A DNA stretch of 64,000 nt from Rhodosalinus halophilus (GCF_003298775.1 NZ_QNTQ01000002.1:62001-126000); one strand, 5' to 3'; shown: positions 35,606-46,405, counted from the first letter of the stretch. The notes: a model not told the origin generated them from the sequence alone. Numbers and translations are program-made.

Positions 35606-37042
35606 ATGACCAAATTCACAGATCTCGACCTCAACCCGAAGGTTCTGAAGGCCGTCGAGGAGGCGGGCTACGAAACGCCCACCCCGATCCAGGCCGGCGC
35701 GATTCCCCCCGCGCTCGAAGGGCGCGACGTGCTGGGCATCGCCCAGACCGGCACCGGCAAGACGGCGGGCTTCGTCCTGCCGATGATCACGATGCTCGCC
35801 CGGGGCCGCGCGCGCGCGCGTATGCCGCGCAGCCTGGTGCTCTGCCCGACGCGCGAACTCGCCGCGCAGGTGGCCGAGAACTTCGATACCTATGCAAAAC
35901 ATGTGAAGCTCACCAAGGCGTTGCTGATCGGCGGCGTCAGCTTCAAGGAACAGGACGCGCTGATCGACAAGGGCGTGGACGTGCTGATCGCCACGCCAGG
36001 GCGCCTTCTGGACCACTTCGAGCGGGGCAAGCTGCTGTTGACCGGCGTGCAGATCATGGTGGTGGACGAAGCTGACCGCATGCTCGACATGGGCTTCATC
36101 CCGGACATCGAGCGGATCTTCTCGCTGACGCCCTTCACCCGGCAGACGCTGTTCTTCTCGGCCACCATGGCGCCCGAGATCGAGCGCATCACCAACACCT
36201 TCCTGCAGGCGCCCGCCCGGATCGAGGTGGCGCGGCAGGCCACGGCGTCGGAGACGATCGAGCAGGGCGTGGCGATGTTCAAGCCCGGCCGCCGCGACCG
36301 CGAGGCCAGCGACAAGCGCAAGCTGCTGCGCGCGCTGATCGAGCGCGAGGGCGAGGCGTGCCGGAACGCGATCATCTTCTGCAATCGCAAGGTGGAGGTC
36401 GATATCCTCGCCAAGTCGCTGAAGAAATACGGGCTCGACGCCGCGCCGATCCACGGCGACCTCGACCAGTCGACGCGCATGAAGACCCTCGACGCCTTCC
36501 GCGACGGCACGCTGCGGTTTCTCGTGGCCTCCGACGTGGCCGCGCGCGGGCTCGACATTCCTGCGGTGAGCCATGTCTTCAACTTCGACGTGCCGACCCA
36601 CGCCGAGGACTACGTGCACCGCATCGGGCGCACCGGGCGCGCCGGGCGCGCGGGCAAGGCGCTCACCATCTGCGGCCCCAAGGACGACAAGCATCTTGCC
36701 GACATCGAGCGGCTGATCCAGAAGGAAATCCCGCGCATCGACCTGCCCGAGGCGCAGCCGGGTCCGAAGCGCGAGGCCGAGGCCACGCCGGACGCGCCCG
36801 AGAGCGAGCGCGAAAAGTCCGAGGCGAAGCCGAAGCGCTCGCGCGGCGGCCGCACGCGCAAGCGCAAGACGGCCGACACCCCGGCCGAAGCGGCGCAAGA
36901 GGCTGCGACCCCGGCACAGGAGGCCGCCGCCGAGACACCGGCCCGCGAGACGGAGACGGCCAAGTCCGGCAAGACGGTCGGCATGGGCGATCATCTGCCG
37001 CGCTTCATCGCGCTCAGCCTCGAGGAGCGTCTGGCCGGCTGA
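35606..37042 (+). CDS. DEAD-box RNA helicase, RhlE-like
   Basis: The 478-residue ATP-dependent RNA helicase has the Q motif (TPTPIQAGAIPPAL), Walker A AQTGTGKTAG, PTRELA, VDEADRMLDMG, SAT (FSATMAP), and the C-domain with HGDLDQSTRM, ASDVAARGLDIPAV and HRIGRTGRAGR. After about residue 390 it has a low-complexity tail, first acidic and then basic (KPKRSRGGRTRKRK), ending with a conserved-looking GMGDHLPRFI. Roles are expected in rRNA assembly or mRNA decay, possibly cold-induced given the long leader. Confidence 0.93.
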   Translation: MTKFTDLDLNPKVLKAVEEAGYETPTPIQAGAIPPALEGRDVLGIAQTGTGKTAGFVLPMITMLARGRARARMPRSLVLCPTRELAAQVAENFDTYAKHVKLTKALLIGGVSFKEQDALIDKGVDVLIATPGRLLDHFERGKLLLTGVQIMVVDEADRMLDMGFIPDIERIFSLTPFTRQTLFFSATMAPEIERITNTFLQAPARIEVARQATASETIEQGVAMFKPGRRDREASDKRKLLRALIEREGEACRNAIIFCNRKVEVDILAKSLKKYGLDAAPIHGDLDQSTRMKTLDAFRDGTLRFLVASDVAARGLDIPAVSHVFNFDVPTHAEDYVHRIGRTGRAGRAGKALTICGPKDDKHLADIERLIQKEIPRIDLPEAQPGPKREAEATPDAPESEREKSEAKPKRSRGGRTRKRKTADTPAEAAQEAATPAQEAAAETPARETETAKSGKTVGMGDHLPRFIALSLEERLAG

Positions 37043-37048
37043 GGCGTC

Positions 37049-37072
37049 TCGGCGCCCCGCGCAGGGCGCCGA
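37049..37072 (+). terminator. Hairpin after the DEAD-box gene
   Basis: TCGGCGCCC and GGGCGCCGA form a perfect 9-bp stem around CGCGCA, starting 7 bases after the stop codon. No U-run follows; it may terminate or only protect the transcript before the HD-hydrolase gene. Confidence 0.45.
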
Positions 37073-37111
37073 CCATCCCCTGGCGGAGGGTCGTCCGCCG
37101 CCCCACAACAC

Positions 37112-37657
37112 ATGGACGGTATCATGGCATCCCATCGTTTCGACGATGCGCTGGCCTCTGCCCTGCGGCTGCATGGCGCCGACAGGGCGGAGACGACTGC
37201 GCTGGCACATCTTCTCGCGGACCGCCAAGGCGGGCTTTCCCTGGAGCGCGCGATCGCCATCGCCGCGGAGGCGCATGCGGGACAGACCGACAAGGCGGGC
37301 GCGCCCTACATCCTGCACCCGCTGCGCGTGATGCAGGCACAGCGGAGCGACGAAGCCCGGATCCTGGGTGTGCTGCACGACGTCGTGGAGGACACGCCGG
37401 TCACGCTCGACCATCTGGCGGCGATGGGCGCATCGGATGCGTTGCTGCGCGGGCTGGAGGCGGTGACGCGACGGCCGGACGAAAGCTACGAGGCGTTCGT
37501 GCAGCGGGCGGGGGCCGATCCGCTGGGCCGCGCCGTCAAGATCGCCGACCTGCGCGACAACATGGACCTTACGCGCATCGCCGCGCCGGGCGAGCGGGAT
37601 CATGCGCGGCTGGAGCGCTACCGCGCGGCGCTCGCCGCCCTCGGGGACGCGGTCTGA
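37112..37657 (+). CDS. Small HD-domain alarmone hydrolase, MESH1-like
   Basis: The 181-residue protein is a lone RelA/SpoT-type HD hydrolase domain. The metal and catalytic residues appear in order: AHAGQTDKAGAPYILHPLRV (His54, His69), VLHDVVEDTPV (His89-Asp90, Glu93-Asp94) and VKIADLRDNMD (Asp146, Asn150). The synthetase, TGS and ACT domains of Rel proteins are absent, and the length equals that of MESH1-type enzymes, which hydrolyse (p)ppGpp or NADPH. The start may be 37112 or the ATG at 37124. It converges on rnj with a 7-base gap. Confidence 0.85.
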   Translation: MDGIMASHRFDDALASALRLHGADRAETTALAHLLADRQGGLSLERAIAIAAEAHAGQTDKAGAPYILHPLRVMQAQRSDEARILGVLHDVVEDTPVTLDHLAAMGASDALLRGLEAVTRRPDESYEAFVQRAGADPLGRAVKIADLRDNMDLTRIAAPGERDHARLERYRAALAALGDAV

Positions 37658-37664
37658 GGCGCGC

Positions 37665-39332
37665 TCAGCCCAGCCGGCTGATCACCACCGTCACCTCGGG
37701 CTTCTTGCCGATCTCGTTGAAGGCCGTGTTGCGCACGGTGCGGCGCAAGCCCTCCTCCAGCTTGTCGTCATCGGCCAGAACCTTGCGGCCGGCGCGGCCC
37801 ACGAACTGCGCCAGATCCTCCTCGAGCGATTCCACCAGCGCGCCCGAGCGACCGGTCTCGGGCAGGCCCATGATCTCGCACCAGGGCTCGCCCAGCGGAT
37901 CGCCGTCCTCGTCGATGATAAGCGTCACCAGCGCGTGGCCGTTCAGCGCCATGCGGATCCGGTCGCGCACGATGCCGTCGAGCGCGCCGATCTGCGCGGT
38001 TCCGTCGAGATAGGTGCGTCCCGTCTCGACATGCTCGGCCACCTTCGGCGCCTCGCCCGTGAGATCGAGCATGGTGCCGTTCGGCGCAATGGCCGCGGCG
38101 TAGCCCCGGCTCCTGGCGAGCTTCGCGTGTTCGCGCAGCATCCGGTGCTCGCCGTGCATCGGGATCACCATCCTGGGTTTCACAATGTCGTGCATCCGCT
38201 CGAGATCGGGGCGGTTGGCGTGCCCGGACACGTGATAGCGATCCGTCGAGTCGTCGATCACGTCGACGCCGATCTCGGAGAGCTGGTTGATCACGCGCAG
38301 CACGCCGCGTTCGTTGCCCGGAATCGTCTTGGACGAGAAGAGAAAGGTGTCGCCCTCCTTGAGCTCGATTCCCTGATACTTGCCGCGGGCGAGCTGGGCC
38401 GAGGCGGCGCGCCGCTCGCCCTGGCTTCCGGTGACGAGCAGCATGAGGTTGTCGCGCGGGATCGAGGCCGCCTCTTCGGGGCTGACCGTGCGCGGGAAAT
38501 CGGTCAGCACGCCGGTCTGCACGGCCGCCTCGATCATCTGCCGCATGGCGCGGCCCATCAGGCAGATCGAGCGCCCTGCCCGGCTGCCCGCCTCGGCCAG
38601 CGTCTTGAGCCGCGCGACGTTCGAGGCGAAGGTGGTGGCCACCACCATGCCCGTGGACTCCGCGACCAGCGTCTCGATCTCGGAGGCGAGCGAGGCCTCG
38701 GACCGGCCGGGGCGGCTGACGAAGACGTTGGTCGAATCGCAGATCAGCGCCTGCACGCCGGGCTTCGCAGCCTCTTCCCAGGCCGCGGCGTCGAAGGCTT
38801 CGCCCACCACCGGGGTCACGTCGATCTTGAAGTCGGCCGTGTGCACGACCCGGCCCGCGGGCGTGTCGATCACCATCGAGGCGCTTTCCGGGATCGAATG
38901 CGAGACCGGCAGGAAGCCCACGCGGAAGGGCCCCGCCTCGACCATGTCGGGCAGCGGCTCGACGATCTTCACCCTCGCCGGATCCCGCCCCCGTTCTTCC
39001 ATCTTGAGCCGCGCGATATGGCCGGTGAAGGCACGCGCATAGACGGTCGGCGCGCCGAGGCGATGATAGAGATGCCCGAGCGCGCCGACATGGTCCTCAT
39101 GCGCATGCGTGATGAAGACGGCCTCCAGCCGGTCGCGGTTGGCCTCGAGCCAGGCGACGTCGGGAAAGATCAGATCCACGCCGGGCGTGGTGTCCATGTC
39201 GGGAAAGGTCACGCCGAGATCGACGAGGATGAGCCGCTCGGCGCCCTTCGGGCCGTAGCCGAAGACATAGGCGTTCATCCCAACTTCGCCCGCCCCCCCG
39301 AGGGGCAGATAGATCAGCCGGTCGCCGCTCAT
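37665..39332 (-). CDS. rnj: Ribonuclease J
   Basis: RNase J is a metallo-beta-lactamase-fold exo/endoribonuclease used by alphaproteobacteria for rRNA 5'-end maturation and mRNA decay. The 555-residue protein has the metal motif THAHEDHVGALGHL (His76, His78, Asp80, His81), a beta-CASP domain with LMLLVTGSQGE and VSGHANRPDLERM, and HGEHRMLREHAKLA. It overlaps coaX by four bases and ends the long nuo-to-rnj gene run. Confidence 0.96.
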   Translation of the reverse strand: MSGDRLIYLPLGGAGEVGMNAYVFGYGPKGAERLILVDLGVTFPDMDTTPGVDLIFPDVAWLEANRDRLEAVFITHAHEDHVGALGHLYHRLGAPTVYARAFTGHIARLKMEERGRDPARVKIVEPLPDMVEAGPFRVGFLPVSHSIPESASMVIDTPAGRVVHTADFKIDVTPVVGEAFDAAAWEEAAKPGVQALICDSTNVFVSRPGRSEASLASEIETLVAESTGMVVATTFASNVARLKTLAEAGSRAGRSICLMGRAMRQMIEAAVQTGVLTDFPRTVSPEEAASIPRDNLMLLVTGSQGERRAASAQLARGKYQGIELKEGDTFLFSSKTIPGNERGVLRVINQLSEIGVDVIDDSTDRYHVSGHANRPDLERMHDIVKPRMVIPMHGEHRMLREHAKLARSRGYAAAIAPNGTMLDLTGEAPKVAEHVETGRTYLDGTAQIGALDGIVRDRIRMALNGHALVTLIIDEDGDPLGEPWCEIMGLPETGRSGALVESLEEDLAQFVGRAGRKVLADDDKLEEGLRRTVRNTAFNEIGKKPEVTVVISRLG

Positions 39333-40111
39333 GCGCGTGCCTCCAGTCTCTTGTTATGGGCATGGATCACGGTCAGGCCGTGCATGGTCAGATCGTCGTC
39401 GAAACTGTCGAAGAGCGTCTCGGCCTGCTGGAAGAGCGGCGCGAGGCCCCCCGTGGCGACCACCTTCATCGGGCGGTCGCGCTCGGCCTTGATGCGTGCG
39501 CAGATCTCGCGGATGAGGCCGACATAGCCCCAGAAGATGCCGGACTGCATGCAGGCCACGGTGTTGGTGCCGACCACGCGCTGCGGGCGGCTGATGTCCA
39601 CATGCGGCAGCGCCGCCGCCGCGTCGTGCAGGGCCGCGAGCGACAGGTTCACGCCGGGCGCGATGACGCCGCCCACATAGGCGCCGTCGTCGTCCACCAC
39701 GTCGAAGGTGGTCGCGGTGCCGAAATCCACCACGATCAGATCGCCGCCGTGGCGGTCGTAGCCCGCGACCGTGTTCACCAGGCGGTCGGAGCCCACCTGC
39801 GTGCCCGGATCCACCCGCACGTCCACCGGCAGCGCGCAGTCGGGCCGTCCCACAACCAGGGGCCGGGTGTGGAAGTAGCGGTCGGCGAGGACGCGCAGAT
39901 TGAATACCACGCGCGGCACGGTCGACGAGACGATGACGTCGGTGATGTCCGGCTCGATCTTCTGGAAGGCCTTCAGGGTCGAGAGCCAGACGTAATACTC
40001 GTCCGCCGTGCGCTGATGCTGCGTCGCCATCCGCCAGGTGGCGATGAAGCGGGTGCCGTCCCAGATCGAGAAGACGGTGTTGGTGTTGCCGCAGTCAACC
40101 GCCAGCAGCAT
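39329..40111 (-). CDS. coaX: Type III pantothenate kinase
   Basis: CoaX phosphorylates pantothenate in the first step of CoA synthesis. The 260-residue protein has the ASKHA-fold phosphate loop [14 protein letters not shown], the GSDRLVNTVAGYDRHGGDLIVVDFGTATTFDVV region with the catalytic Asp, and GVIAPGVNLSL. Type III kinases are insensitive to CoA feedback. The 5' end overlaps the birA 3' end by 17 bases and the 3' end overlaps rnj by four. Confidence 0.96.
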   Translation of the reverse strand: MLLAVDCGNTNTVFSIWDGTRFIATWRMATQHQRTADEYYVWLSTLKAFQKIEPDITDVIVSSTVPRVVFNLRVLADRYFHTRPLVVGRPDCALPVDVRVDPGTQVGSDRLVNTVAGYDRHGGDLIVVDFGTATTFDVVDDDGAYVGGVIAPGVNLSLAALHDAAAALPHVDISRPQRVVGTNTVACMQSGIFWGYVGLIREICARIKAERDRPMKVVATGGLAPLFQQAETLFDSFDDDLTMHGLTVIHAHNKRLEARA

Positions 40112-40874
40112 GCGCGTCTCCCTCGGCGAAGAAGATGTCGGCCGCGGCGATCGCCTGCCGGCCCTGCGGCGTGACGAGGATCAGCCGGCCCGCCTCGTCC
40201 ACCGTCTCGAAGCGGCCCGTCACGCTGTCCCGGCCCGTGCGCGCCGTCACCGCCTCGCCCCGGCGGGCCGCGCGGTCGAGCCAGGCGGTGCGGATCGGCG
40301 CGAAGCCATAGGTGGCGAGCACCCGCGCCCGCGCGTCGTAGGCCCGCGCGAGCGGGGTCAGGAAGGCCTCTGCGTCGATGTCCATGCCCAGCCCCTCGGC
40401 GAGCGAAACGGGTGCGACAGCGCCCGGTTCCAGCGTGTCGGGCTCGGGGGCGTGGCGCAGGTTCACGCCGATGCCCACGGCCAGATGCGCCGGCCGCAGC
40501 GTCTCGAGCAGGATGCCGGCGAGCTTGCGGCCATGCAGCAGCACGTCGTTGGGCCATTTCAGCGAAAACGCCTCGGCCCGCCCGGTGCAATCCACGCAGG
40601 CGTCGAAGAGCGCGAGCGCGGCGACGAAGGACTGCAGCGCGGCCTCGGCAGGCGGCGGCGCGGGCATCAGCAGCGTGGCCGCCAGATTGCCCGGCGGATC
40701 GGCCCAGGCCCGGCCGCGGCGGCCGCGCCCCGCGGTCTGGCGCCGCGCCATGATCCAGAGCGGCGCCGCGCTCTCGGGCGCGCGGGCCGCAGCCTCGGCC
40801 ATCGTGGAGGGCGCTTCGTCCAGGACGAGCCGCCCCGCCCCGACGGGCCAGCCCGCAGGCAGGCTACTGGACAA
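40095..40874 (-). CDS. birA: Biotin-[acetyl-CoA-carboxylase] ligase
   Basis: BirA attaches biotin to the lysine of biotin carboxyl carrier proteins. The 259-residue protein has the biotinyl-AMP loop [12 protein letters not shown] and the substrate motif [19 protein letters not shown]. It has no N-terminal winged helix, so it is the monofunctional type and not a repressor. Its start lies inside the 3' end of nuoN (11-base overlap). A biotin-dependent carboxylase subunit that needs it is encoded at the right edge of this window. Confidence 0.95.
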   Translation of the reverse strand: MSSSLPAGWPVGAGRLVLDEAPSTMAEAAARAPESAAPLWIMARRQTAGRGRRGRAWADPPGNLAATLLMPAPPPAEAALQSFVAALALFDACVDCTGRAEAFSLKWPNDVLLHGRKLAGILLETLRPAHLAVGIGVNLRHAPEPDTLEPGAVAPVSLAEGLGMDIDAEAFLTPLARAYDARARVLATYGFAPIRTAWLDRAARRGEAVTARTGRDSVTGRFETVDEAGRLILVTPQGRQAIAAADIFFAEGDAHAAGG

Positions 40875-42306
40875 GCGCCGCCGCCGCGGCCGCCGCCGCG
40901 CCCTCGATCCCGAAGAGGTTGACGATCCCCACCAGCATCACGATCGCCGAGGCCATGAGCATCCCGTAGAGCACCGGGCTGCCGCCCGCCTCGACCGGCT
41001 CGGCGCGCTCCTCGCCGAAATACATGAAATAGACGATGCGCAGGTAGTAGAAGGCGCCGATCACGCTCGCCACCACGCCGCCCACGGCGAGCCAGACGAG
41101 CCCGCCCTCGTAGGCCGCCCGCAGCACGTAGAGCTTGGCGAAGAAGCCGAGGAACGGCGGCACGCCCGCGAGGCTGAAGAGCAGCACCAGCATCGCCATC
41201 GCGCGGCCCGGGTGGTGGCGCGAATACATGTTCAGCGCGGCGATCTCCGTGACCGGCGCGCCGCCCCGTTCCATCGACAGGATGAAGGCGAAGGTGCCCA
41301 CGCTCATCGCCACGTAGATGGCGAGATAGACCAGCATCGCCTGCACGCCGAAGGCCGTGCCCGCCGCGAGGCCCATGAGCGCGTAGCCCATGTGCGCGAT
41401 CGAGGAATAGGCCATCAGCCGCTTGATGTTGGTCTGGCCGATCGCCGCGATCGCGCCCAGGAACATCGACAGCAGCGAGAGCACAGCGACCACCTGCTGC
41501 CAGTCGGCGACGACGCCGCCGAAGGCGTCGAAGAGCACCCGCGCGAAAAGCGCCATGGCCGCGATCTTGGGCGCGGTGGACAGGAATGCGGTGACCGGGG
41601 TCGGCGCCCCCTCGTAGACGTCCGGCGTCCACATGTGAAAGGGCACCGCCGAGACCTTGAAGGCGAGACCCGACGCGACCAGCACCAGCCCGATCAGCAG
41701 CCCGATCGCGGCGCGGCCCTCGCCCGCGGCCTCGAGAACCCCGCTGAAGAGCGTGGTGCCCGAATAGCCGTAGACCAGCGAGGCCCCGTAGAGCAGCAGG
41801 CCCGACGACAGCGCGCCGAGGATGAAATACTTGAGCCCCGCCTCGGTCGATTTGGCGCTGTCGCGCCGGAATGCGGCCAGCACGTAGAGCGCGAGCGACT
41901 GCAGCTCCAGCCCGAGGTAGAGCGACATCAGATCGCCCGCCGAGACCATCACCATCATGCCCACGACCGCGAGCGCGACCAGCAGCGGATACTCGAAGCG
42001 CAGAAGCCCGCGCCGCTGCATGTAGTCCTGGCTGATCGCCAGAACCGCCGCCGCCGCGAGCAGCAGCGCCGCCTTGGCGAAGCGCGCGAAGGCGTCGTTC
42101 ACGAACATCCCGTCGAAGGCGATCTGGGCGCCGCCGCCGCGCGTGCCGATCCAGAGCGCGAGCAGGACGAAGGCACCCGCCGTCACCCAGGTGAGCGGAG
42201 CGGCAAGCGCGTCCTTGCCGGTGTAGACGGCGCCCAGAAGCGCCGCCATCGCGTAGACGGCCAGCAGGATCTCGGGCAGCAGGATGGCGAGGTCCTGTGC
42301 GATCAT
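40864..42306 (-). CDS. nuoN: NADH-quinone oxidoreductase subunit N
   Basis: NuoN is one of the three antiporter-like proton-pumping subunits in the membrane arm. The 480-residue protein has about 14 transmembrane helices with the proton-path lysines in the family motifs ([80 protein letters not shown]). It overlaps nuoM by four bases. Confidence 0.97.
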   Translation of the reverse strand: MIAQDLAILLPEILLAVYAMAALLGAVYTGKDALAAPLTWVTAGAFVLLALWIGTRGGGAQIAFDGMFVNDAFARFAKAALLLAAAAVLAISQDYMQRRGLLRFEYPLLVALAVVGMMVMVSAGDLMSLYLGLELQSLALYVLAAFRRDSAKSTEAGLKYFILGALSSGLLLYGASLVYGYSGTTLFSGVLEAAGEGRAAIGLLIGLVLVASGLAFKVSAVPFHMWTPDVYEGAPTPVTAFLSTAPKIAAMALFARVLFDAFGGVVADWQQVVAVLSLLSMFLGAIAAIGQTNIKRLMAYSSIAHMGYALMGLAAGTAFGVQAMLVYLAIYVAMSVGTFAFILSMERGGAPVTEIAALNMYSRHHPGRAMAMLVLLFSLAGVPPFLGFFAKLYVLRAAYEGGLVWLAVGGVVASVIGAFYYLRIVYFMYFGEERAEPVEAGGSPVLYGMLMASAIVMLVGIVNLFGIEGAAAAAAAALVQ

Positions 42307-43859
42307 TGCGCGGTCTCCTCTGCGGCGGCGACCATCGTCGCGGTCTCATGCTCGGCGAGCGCCGTGTGATAGCCCTCGAGCAGGTCGGCGACCGAGGGGC
42401 CGATGATGTCGGTCACGAGCGCGGGATAGACCCCCAGCAGCAGGGTCATCACCACGAAGGGGGCGAAGATCGCCTTCTCGCGGCGGTCCATGTCGGTGAT
42501 CGACTTCAGGCTCGCCTTGATCAGATCGCCCAGAACGACGCGCCGATAGAGCCAGAGCGCGTAGGCCGCCGAAAGGATCACGCCCGTCGCCGCGACCACC
42601 GTCACCCAGGTGTTGACCTGGAAGGCGCCCATCAGGGTCAGGAACTCGCCGATGAAGCCGCTCGTGCCCGGCAGGCCGACGTTCGCCATGGTGAACAGCA
42701 TGAAGACCGCGGCATAGGCCGGCATCCGGTTCACGAGCCCGCCGTAGGCCTCGATCTCGCGCGTGTGCATACGGTCGTAGATCACGCCCACGCATAGGAA
42801 GAGCGCGCCCGAGATGAAGCCGTGGCTGATCATCTGGAATATCGCGCCGTCCACGCCCTGCTGGTTGGCGGCGAAGATGCCCATGGTGACGAAGCCCATG
42901 TGCGCCACCGAGGAATAGGCGATCAGCTTCTTCATGTCCTCCTGGGCGAGCGCGACGAGGCTGGTGTAGACGACCGCGATGGCCGAGAGCCACAGGATGA
43001 GCGGCGTCATCACCTCGGCGCCCACCGGGAACATCGGCAGCGAGAACCGCAGGAAGCCGTAGCCGCCCATCTTCAGCAGGATCGCGGCGAGCACCACCGA
43101 CCCGGCCGTGGGTGCCTGCACGTGCGCGTCGGGCAGCCAGGTATGCACCGGCCACATCGGCATCTTCACCGCGAAGGAGGCGAAGAAGGCGAGGAACATC
43201 AGCGTCTGCGCCCCGCCGATGATCTGGAAGCCCCAGAGGCTCAGCGTCTCGGAGCCGAACTGGTGACGCAGCAGCGACGGGATGTCGGTGGTGCCCGCAT
43301 CGACATACATCGCCACCATCGCCACCAGCATCAGAACCGAGCCGAGGAAGGTGTAGAGGAAGAACTTGAAGGCGGCGTAGATCCGCTCCTTCCCGCCCCA
43401 GATCCCGATGATCAGGAACATCGGGATGAGCCCCGCCTCGAAGAAGAGGTAGAAGAGCACGAGATCCAGCGCCACGAAGACGCCGATCATCAGCGTCTCG
43501 AGCACGAGGAAGGCGATCATGTATTCCTTCACCCGGTCGGTGACGTGCCAGGAGGCGGCGATCGTCAGCGGCATGATGAAGGTCGTCAGCAGCACGAAGA
43601 GCACGCTGATCCCGTCCACGCCCACCTTGTAGGACAGGCCGAAGATCCACTCCGCCTCCTCGACCATCTGGAAGCCGGTGTCGGCGGGGTCGAACTGGAA
43701 CAGGATGAAGAGCGACACCAGGAAGGTCGCCGAGGTCGCGATCAGCGCAAGCCAGCGCGCGTTGCGCTGCGCCGCCTCGTCGTCGCCGCGCAGAAAGACC
43801 GCGAGGATCAGCGCCGCGATCGCCGGCGTGAAGGTGACGATCGAGATGAGGTTGTCCAT
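42303..43859 (-). CDS. nuoM: NADH-quinone oxidoreductase subunit M
   Basis: NuoM is a second antiporter-like proton-pumping subunit. The 518-residue length is usual. Conserved pieces include the Glu-containing helix [62 protein letters not shown] and the Lys helix [20 protein letters not shown]. The stop overlaps nuoN; the start meets the nuoL stop by a one-base overlap. Confidence 0.97.
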   Translation of the reverse strand: MDNLISIVTFTPAIAALILAVFLRGDDEAAQRNARWLALIATSATFLVSLFILFQFDPADTGFQMVEEAEWIFGLSYKVGVDGISVLFVLLTTFIMPLTIAASWHVTDRVKEYMIAFLVLETLMIGVFVALDLVLFYLFFEAGLIPMFLIIGIWGGKERIYAAFKFFLYTFLGSVLMLVAMVAMYVDAGTTDIPSLLRHQFGSETLSLWGFQIIGGAQTLMFLAFFASFAVKMPMWPVHTWLPDAHVQAPTAGSVVLAAILLKMGGYGFLRFSLPMFPVGAEVMTPLILWLSAIAVVYTSLVALAQEDMKKLIAYSSVAHMGFVTMGIFAANQQGVDGAIFQMISHGFISGALFLCVGVIYDRMHTREIEAYGGLVNRMPAYAAVFMLFTMANVGLPGTSGFIGEFLTLMGAFQVNTWVTVVAATGVILSAAYALWLYRRVVLGDLIKASLKSITDMDRREKAIFAPFVVMTLLLGVYPALVTDIIGPSVADLLEGYHTALAEHETATMVAAAEETAQ

Positions 43860-45952
43860 CAGCGCGGCCCCCCGGCAATCGACATCCAGGTGATCAGGAT
43901 CATGATCCCCAGCACCATCCAGAAGGCGTAGGAGAAGATGTAGCCCGTCTGCGCCCGACCCGCGAGGCGCGTGAGCCAGGGGATCGCGCCCATCGAGACG
44001 CCGTTGATGGTGCCGTCGATCACGTCACCGTCGCCCCGCTTCCACAGCGTGCGGGCCACGCCGCGGGCGGGACGCACGAAGACGAAGTCGTAGATCTCGT
44101 CGAAATACCACTTGTTGAGCAGGAAGAGGTAGAGGGGCCGCTGGTTCTCGGCCAGCCGCTTCGGGATCGAGGGGTCGCGGATGTAGAAGAGCCAGGCCGT
44201 GCCGAGCCCGATCAGCATGGCGAAGAAGGGACTTACCTTGACCCACTTGGGCACCGCGTGGGCGTCCGCGATCACCGTGTTCTCGGGCGCCATGTAGAGT
44301 CCGCCCTGCCCCGGCTCGCCGGCGAAGACGTAGTGATGCGCGCCCTTGCCCTTTTCCGCGTCGGCCCCGGCGCTCTCGCCCTCGGCGTGCTCCGAGGCCT
44401 CGGCGTAGGGGATGCCGAAGAACTTCGCCACCGTGTCGGTGTGCCCGAAGAAGGCGTTGTACCACACCATGCCGGCGAAGACCGATCCCACCGCCAGCGC
44501 GGCCAGCGGCGCGGTCATCGACCACGGGCTTTCGTGCGCGTGCTCGTGCGTGTGCTTGTCGCCGCGGGGACGCCCCCAAAAGGTCAGGAACATCAGCCGC
44601 CAGGAATAGAAGCTGGTCAAAAGCGCCGCGATCACCAGAAGCCAGAAGGGCACGCCGCCCATGCCGGCGTAGGCGCTTTCGATCACCGCGTCCTTCGACA
44701 GGAACCCGGCGAAACCGATCGGGATGCCGCCCAGCGTGAAGAGAACCGCCGGGATGCCCACGCCGGTGATCGCCAGCGTGCCGATCAGCATGGCCCAGAA
44801 GGTGTAGGGAAACTTCTTCCGCAGGCCGCCGTAGTTCCGCATGTCCTGCTCGTGGTGCATCCCGTGGATGACCGAGCCCGCGCCGAGAAAGAGCATCGCC
44901 TTGAAGAAGGCGTGGGTGAAGAGGTGATACATCGCCACAGGATAGGCGCCCACGCCGGCGGCCACGAACATGTAGCCCAGCTGCGAGCAGGTCGAATAGG
45001 CGATCACCCGCTTGATGTCGTTCTGCACCAGCCCCACGGTCGCCGCGAAGAAGGCGGTCGCGGCCCCGATCCAGGTGACGAAACTCATGGCGTTCGGGGC
45101 GAACTCCATCACCGGCGACATGCGGCAGACGAGGAAGACGCCGGCCGTGACCATGGTCGCCGCGTGAATGAGCGCGGAGACCGGGGTGGGGCCTTCCATC
45201 GCGTCCGGAAGCCAGGTGTGCAGGAAAAGCTGCGCCGATTTCCCCATCGCGCCGATGAAAAGCAGCACCGCCACCAGCTCGGCCGCGTTCCACGACCCCC
45301 AGAGGAAGGTGATCTGCGTCTCGGCGATGGCGGGCGCGGCGGCGAATATGTCCTCGAAGCGGACGGAATCCACCAGGAAGAAGATCGCGAAGATGCCCAG
45401 CACGAAGCCGAAGTCGCCCACCCGGTTCACCACGAAGGCCTTGATCGCGGCGGCATTGGCGGAGGGCTTGCGATAATAGAAGCCGATCAGCAGATAGGAG
45501 GCGAGGCCCACGCCCTCCCAGCCGAAGAAGAGCTGCACGAGGTTGTCGGCCGTCACCAGCATCAGCATGGCGAAGGTGAAGAGCGAGAGATAGGCGAAGA
45601 AGCGGGCCTTGTAATGCTGCCCTTCGCCGAAGTTCTCGTCGTGCGCCATGTAGCCGAAGGAATAGAGGTGCACGAGTGCCGAGACGGTGGTGATGACGAT
45701 CAGCATCACCGCGGTCAGCCGGTCGAGCCGGATCGCCCAGTCGGTGGCCAGCGTCCCGCTCTCGATCCAGCGCAGGATCTGCACTGTCTCGGTGGTGCCG
45801 TCGAAGCTCAGGAAGACGACCCACGACAGCACCGCAGAGAAGAAGAGCAGCCCCGTGGCGACCCACATCGCCGCCTGCTCGCCGATCGCCCGCCAGCCCA
45901 GGCCCGCGATCAACGCGCCCGCGAGCGGCGCGAAGAGAAGAAGCGTCTCCAT
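43859..45952 (-). CDS. nuoL: NADH-quinone oxidoreductase subunit L
   Basis: NuoL is the distal antiporter-like subunit carrying the long lateral helix. The 697-residue protein has the [23 protein letters not shown] helix with the proton-path Glu, [39 protein letters not shown], and [23 protein letters not shown] charged loop rich in His and Glu ([31 protein letters not shown]) sits before the final helices. Confidence 0.97.
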   Translation of the reverse strand: METLLLFAPLAGALIAGLGWRAIGEQAAMWVATGLLFFSAVLSWVVFLSFDGTTETVQILRWIESGTLATDWAIRLDRLTAVMLIVITTVSALVHLYSFGYMAHDENFGEGQHYKARFFAYLSLFTFAMLMLVTADNLVQLFFGWEGVGLASYLLIGFYYRKPSANAAAIKAFVVNRVGDFGFVLGIFAIFFLVDSVRFEDIFAAAPAIAETQITFLWGSWNAAELVAVLLFIGAMGKSAQLFLHTWLPDAMEGPTPVSALIHAATMVTAGVFLVCRMSPVMEFAPNAMSFVTWIGAATAFFAATVGLVQNDIKRVIAYSTCSQLGYMFVAAGVGAYPVAMYHLFTHAFFKAMLFLGAGSVIHGMHHEQDMRNYGGLRKKFPYTFWAMLIGTLAITGVGIPAVLFTLGGIPIGFAGFLSKDAVIESAYAGMGGVPFWLLVIAALLTSFYSWRLMFLTFWGRPRGDKHTHEHAHESPWSMTAPLAALAVGSVFAGMVWYNAFFGHTDTVAKFFGIPYAEASEHAEGESAGADAEKGKGAHHYVFAGEPGQGGLYMAPENTVIADAHAVPKWVKVSPFFAMLIGLGTAWLFYIRDPSIPKRLAENQRPLYLFLLNKWYFDEIYDFVFVRPARGVARTLWKRGDGDVIDGTINGVSMGAIPWLTRLAGRAQTGYIFSYAFWMVLGIMILITWMSIAGGPR

Positions 45953-45953
45953 G

Positions 45954-46076
45954 TCAGTGGTTCTCCCCGGAATCCCCGGACCGCGGGCACCGCAGATCGC
46001 TCAGCGCGGCCCAGGCCACGCCGACCCCGCCCGCGACGAAGGCGATCGCCATACCGATCCATTCGACAGCTTCCAT
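45954..46076 (-). CDS. 40-residue single-helix membrane microprotein between nuoK and nuoL
   Basis: A complete frame of 41 codons fills the gap between nuoK and nuoL. It starts MEAVEWIG at 46076 (4 bases after the nuoK stop) and stops 1 base before the nuoL ATG. Residues 4-26 ([22 protein letters not shown]) are one hydrophobic helix followed by a charged tail with one Cys ([15 protein letters not shown]). The tight packing and the membrane-like sequence between two membrane-arm genes support real translation. It is unrecognised; a complex I accessory role is inference. Confidence 0.65.
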   Translation of the reverse strand: MEAVEWIGMAIAFVAGGVGVAWAALSDLRCPRSGDSGENH

Positions 46077-46080
46077 CGCC

Positions 46081-46386
46081 TCACCCCCGCATCATGTTGA
46101 CGTCTTCCACCGCGATGGTGCCGCGGTTGCGGAAGAAGACGACGAGGATGGCGAGCCCGATGGCGGCCTCGGCCGCGGCGACGGTCAGCACGAAGAGCGT
46201 GAAGACCTGCCCCACCAGGTCGCCGTGATACCAGGAGAAGGCGACGAGGTTGATGTTGACCGAGAGCAGGATGATCTCGACCGACATCAGCAGGATGATG
46301 ACGTTCTTCCGGTTGAGGAAGAGCCCGAAGATGCCGATGACGAAGAGCGCCGCGGCCACCGTCAGATAGTGTTCCAGTCCGATCAT
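46081..46386 (-). CDS. nuoK: NADH-quinone oxidoreductase subunit K
   Basis: The 101-residue subunit has three transmembrane helices and the two membrane Glu residues used in proton transfer ([43 protein letters not shown]). The start [15 protein letters not shown] is standard. It is followed by the 40-residue microprotein and preceded by the 26-residue frame at 46406. Confidence 0.97.
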   Translation of the reverse strand: MIGLEHYLTVAAALFVIGIFGLFLNRKNVIILLMSVEIILLSVNINLVAFSWYHGDLVGQVFTLFVLTVAAAEAAIGLAILVVFFRNRGTIAVEDVNMMRG

Positions 46387-46405
46387 TCCGTCCCTCCGGG
46401 CGCCC

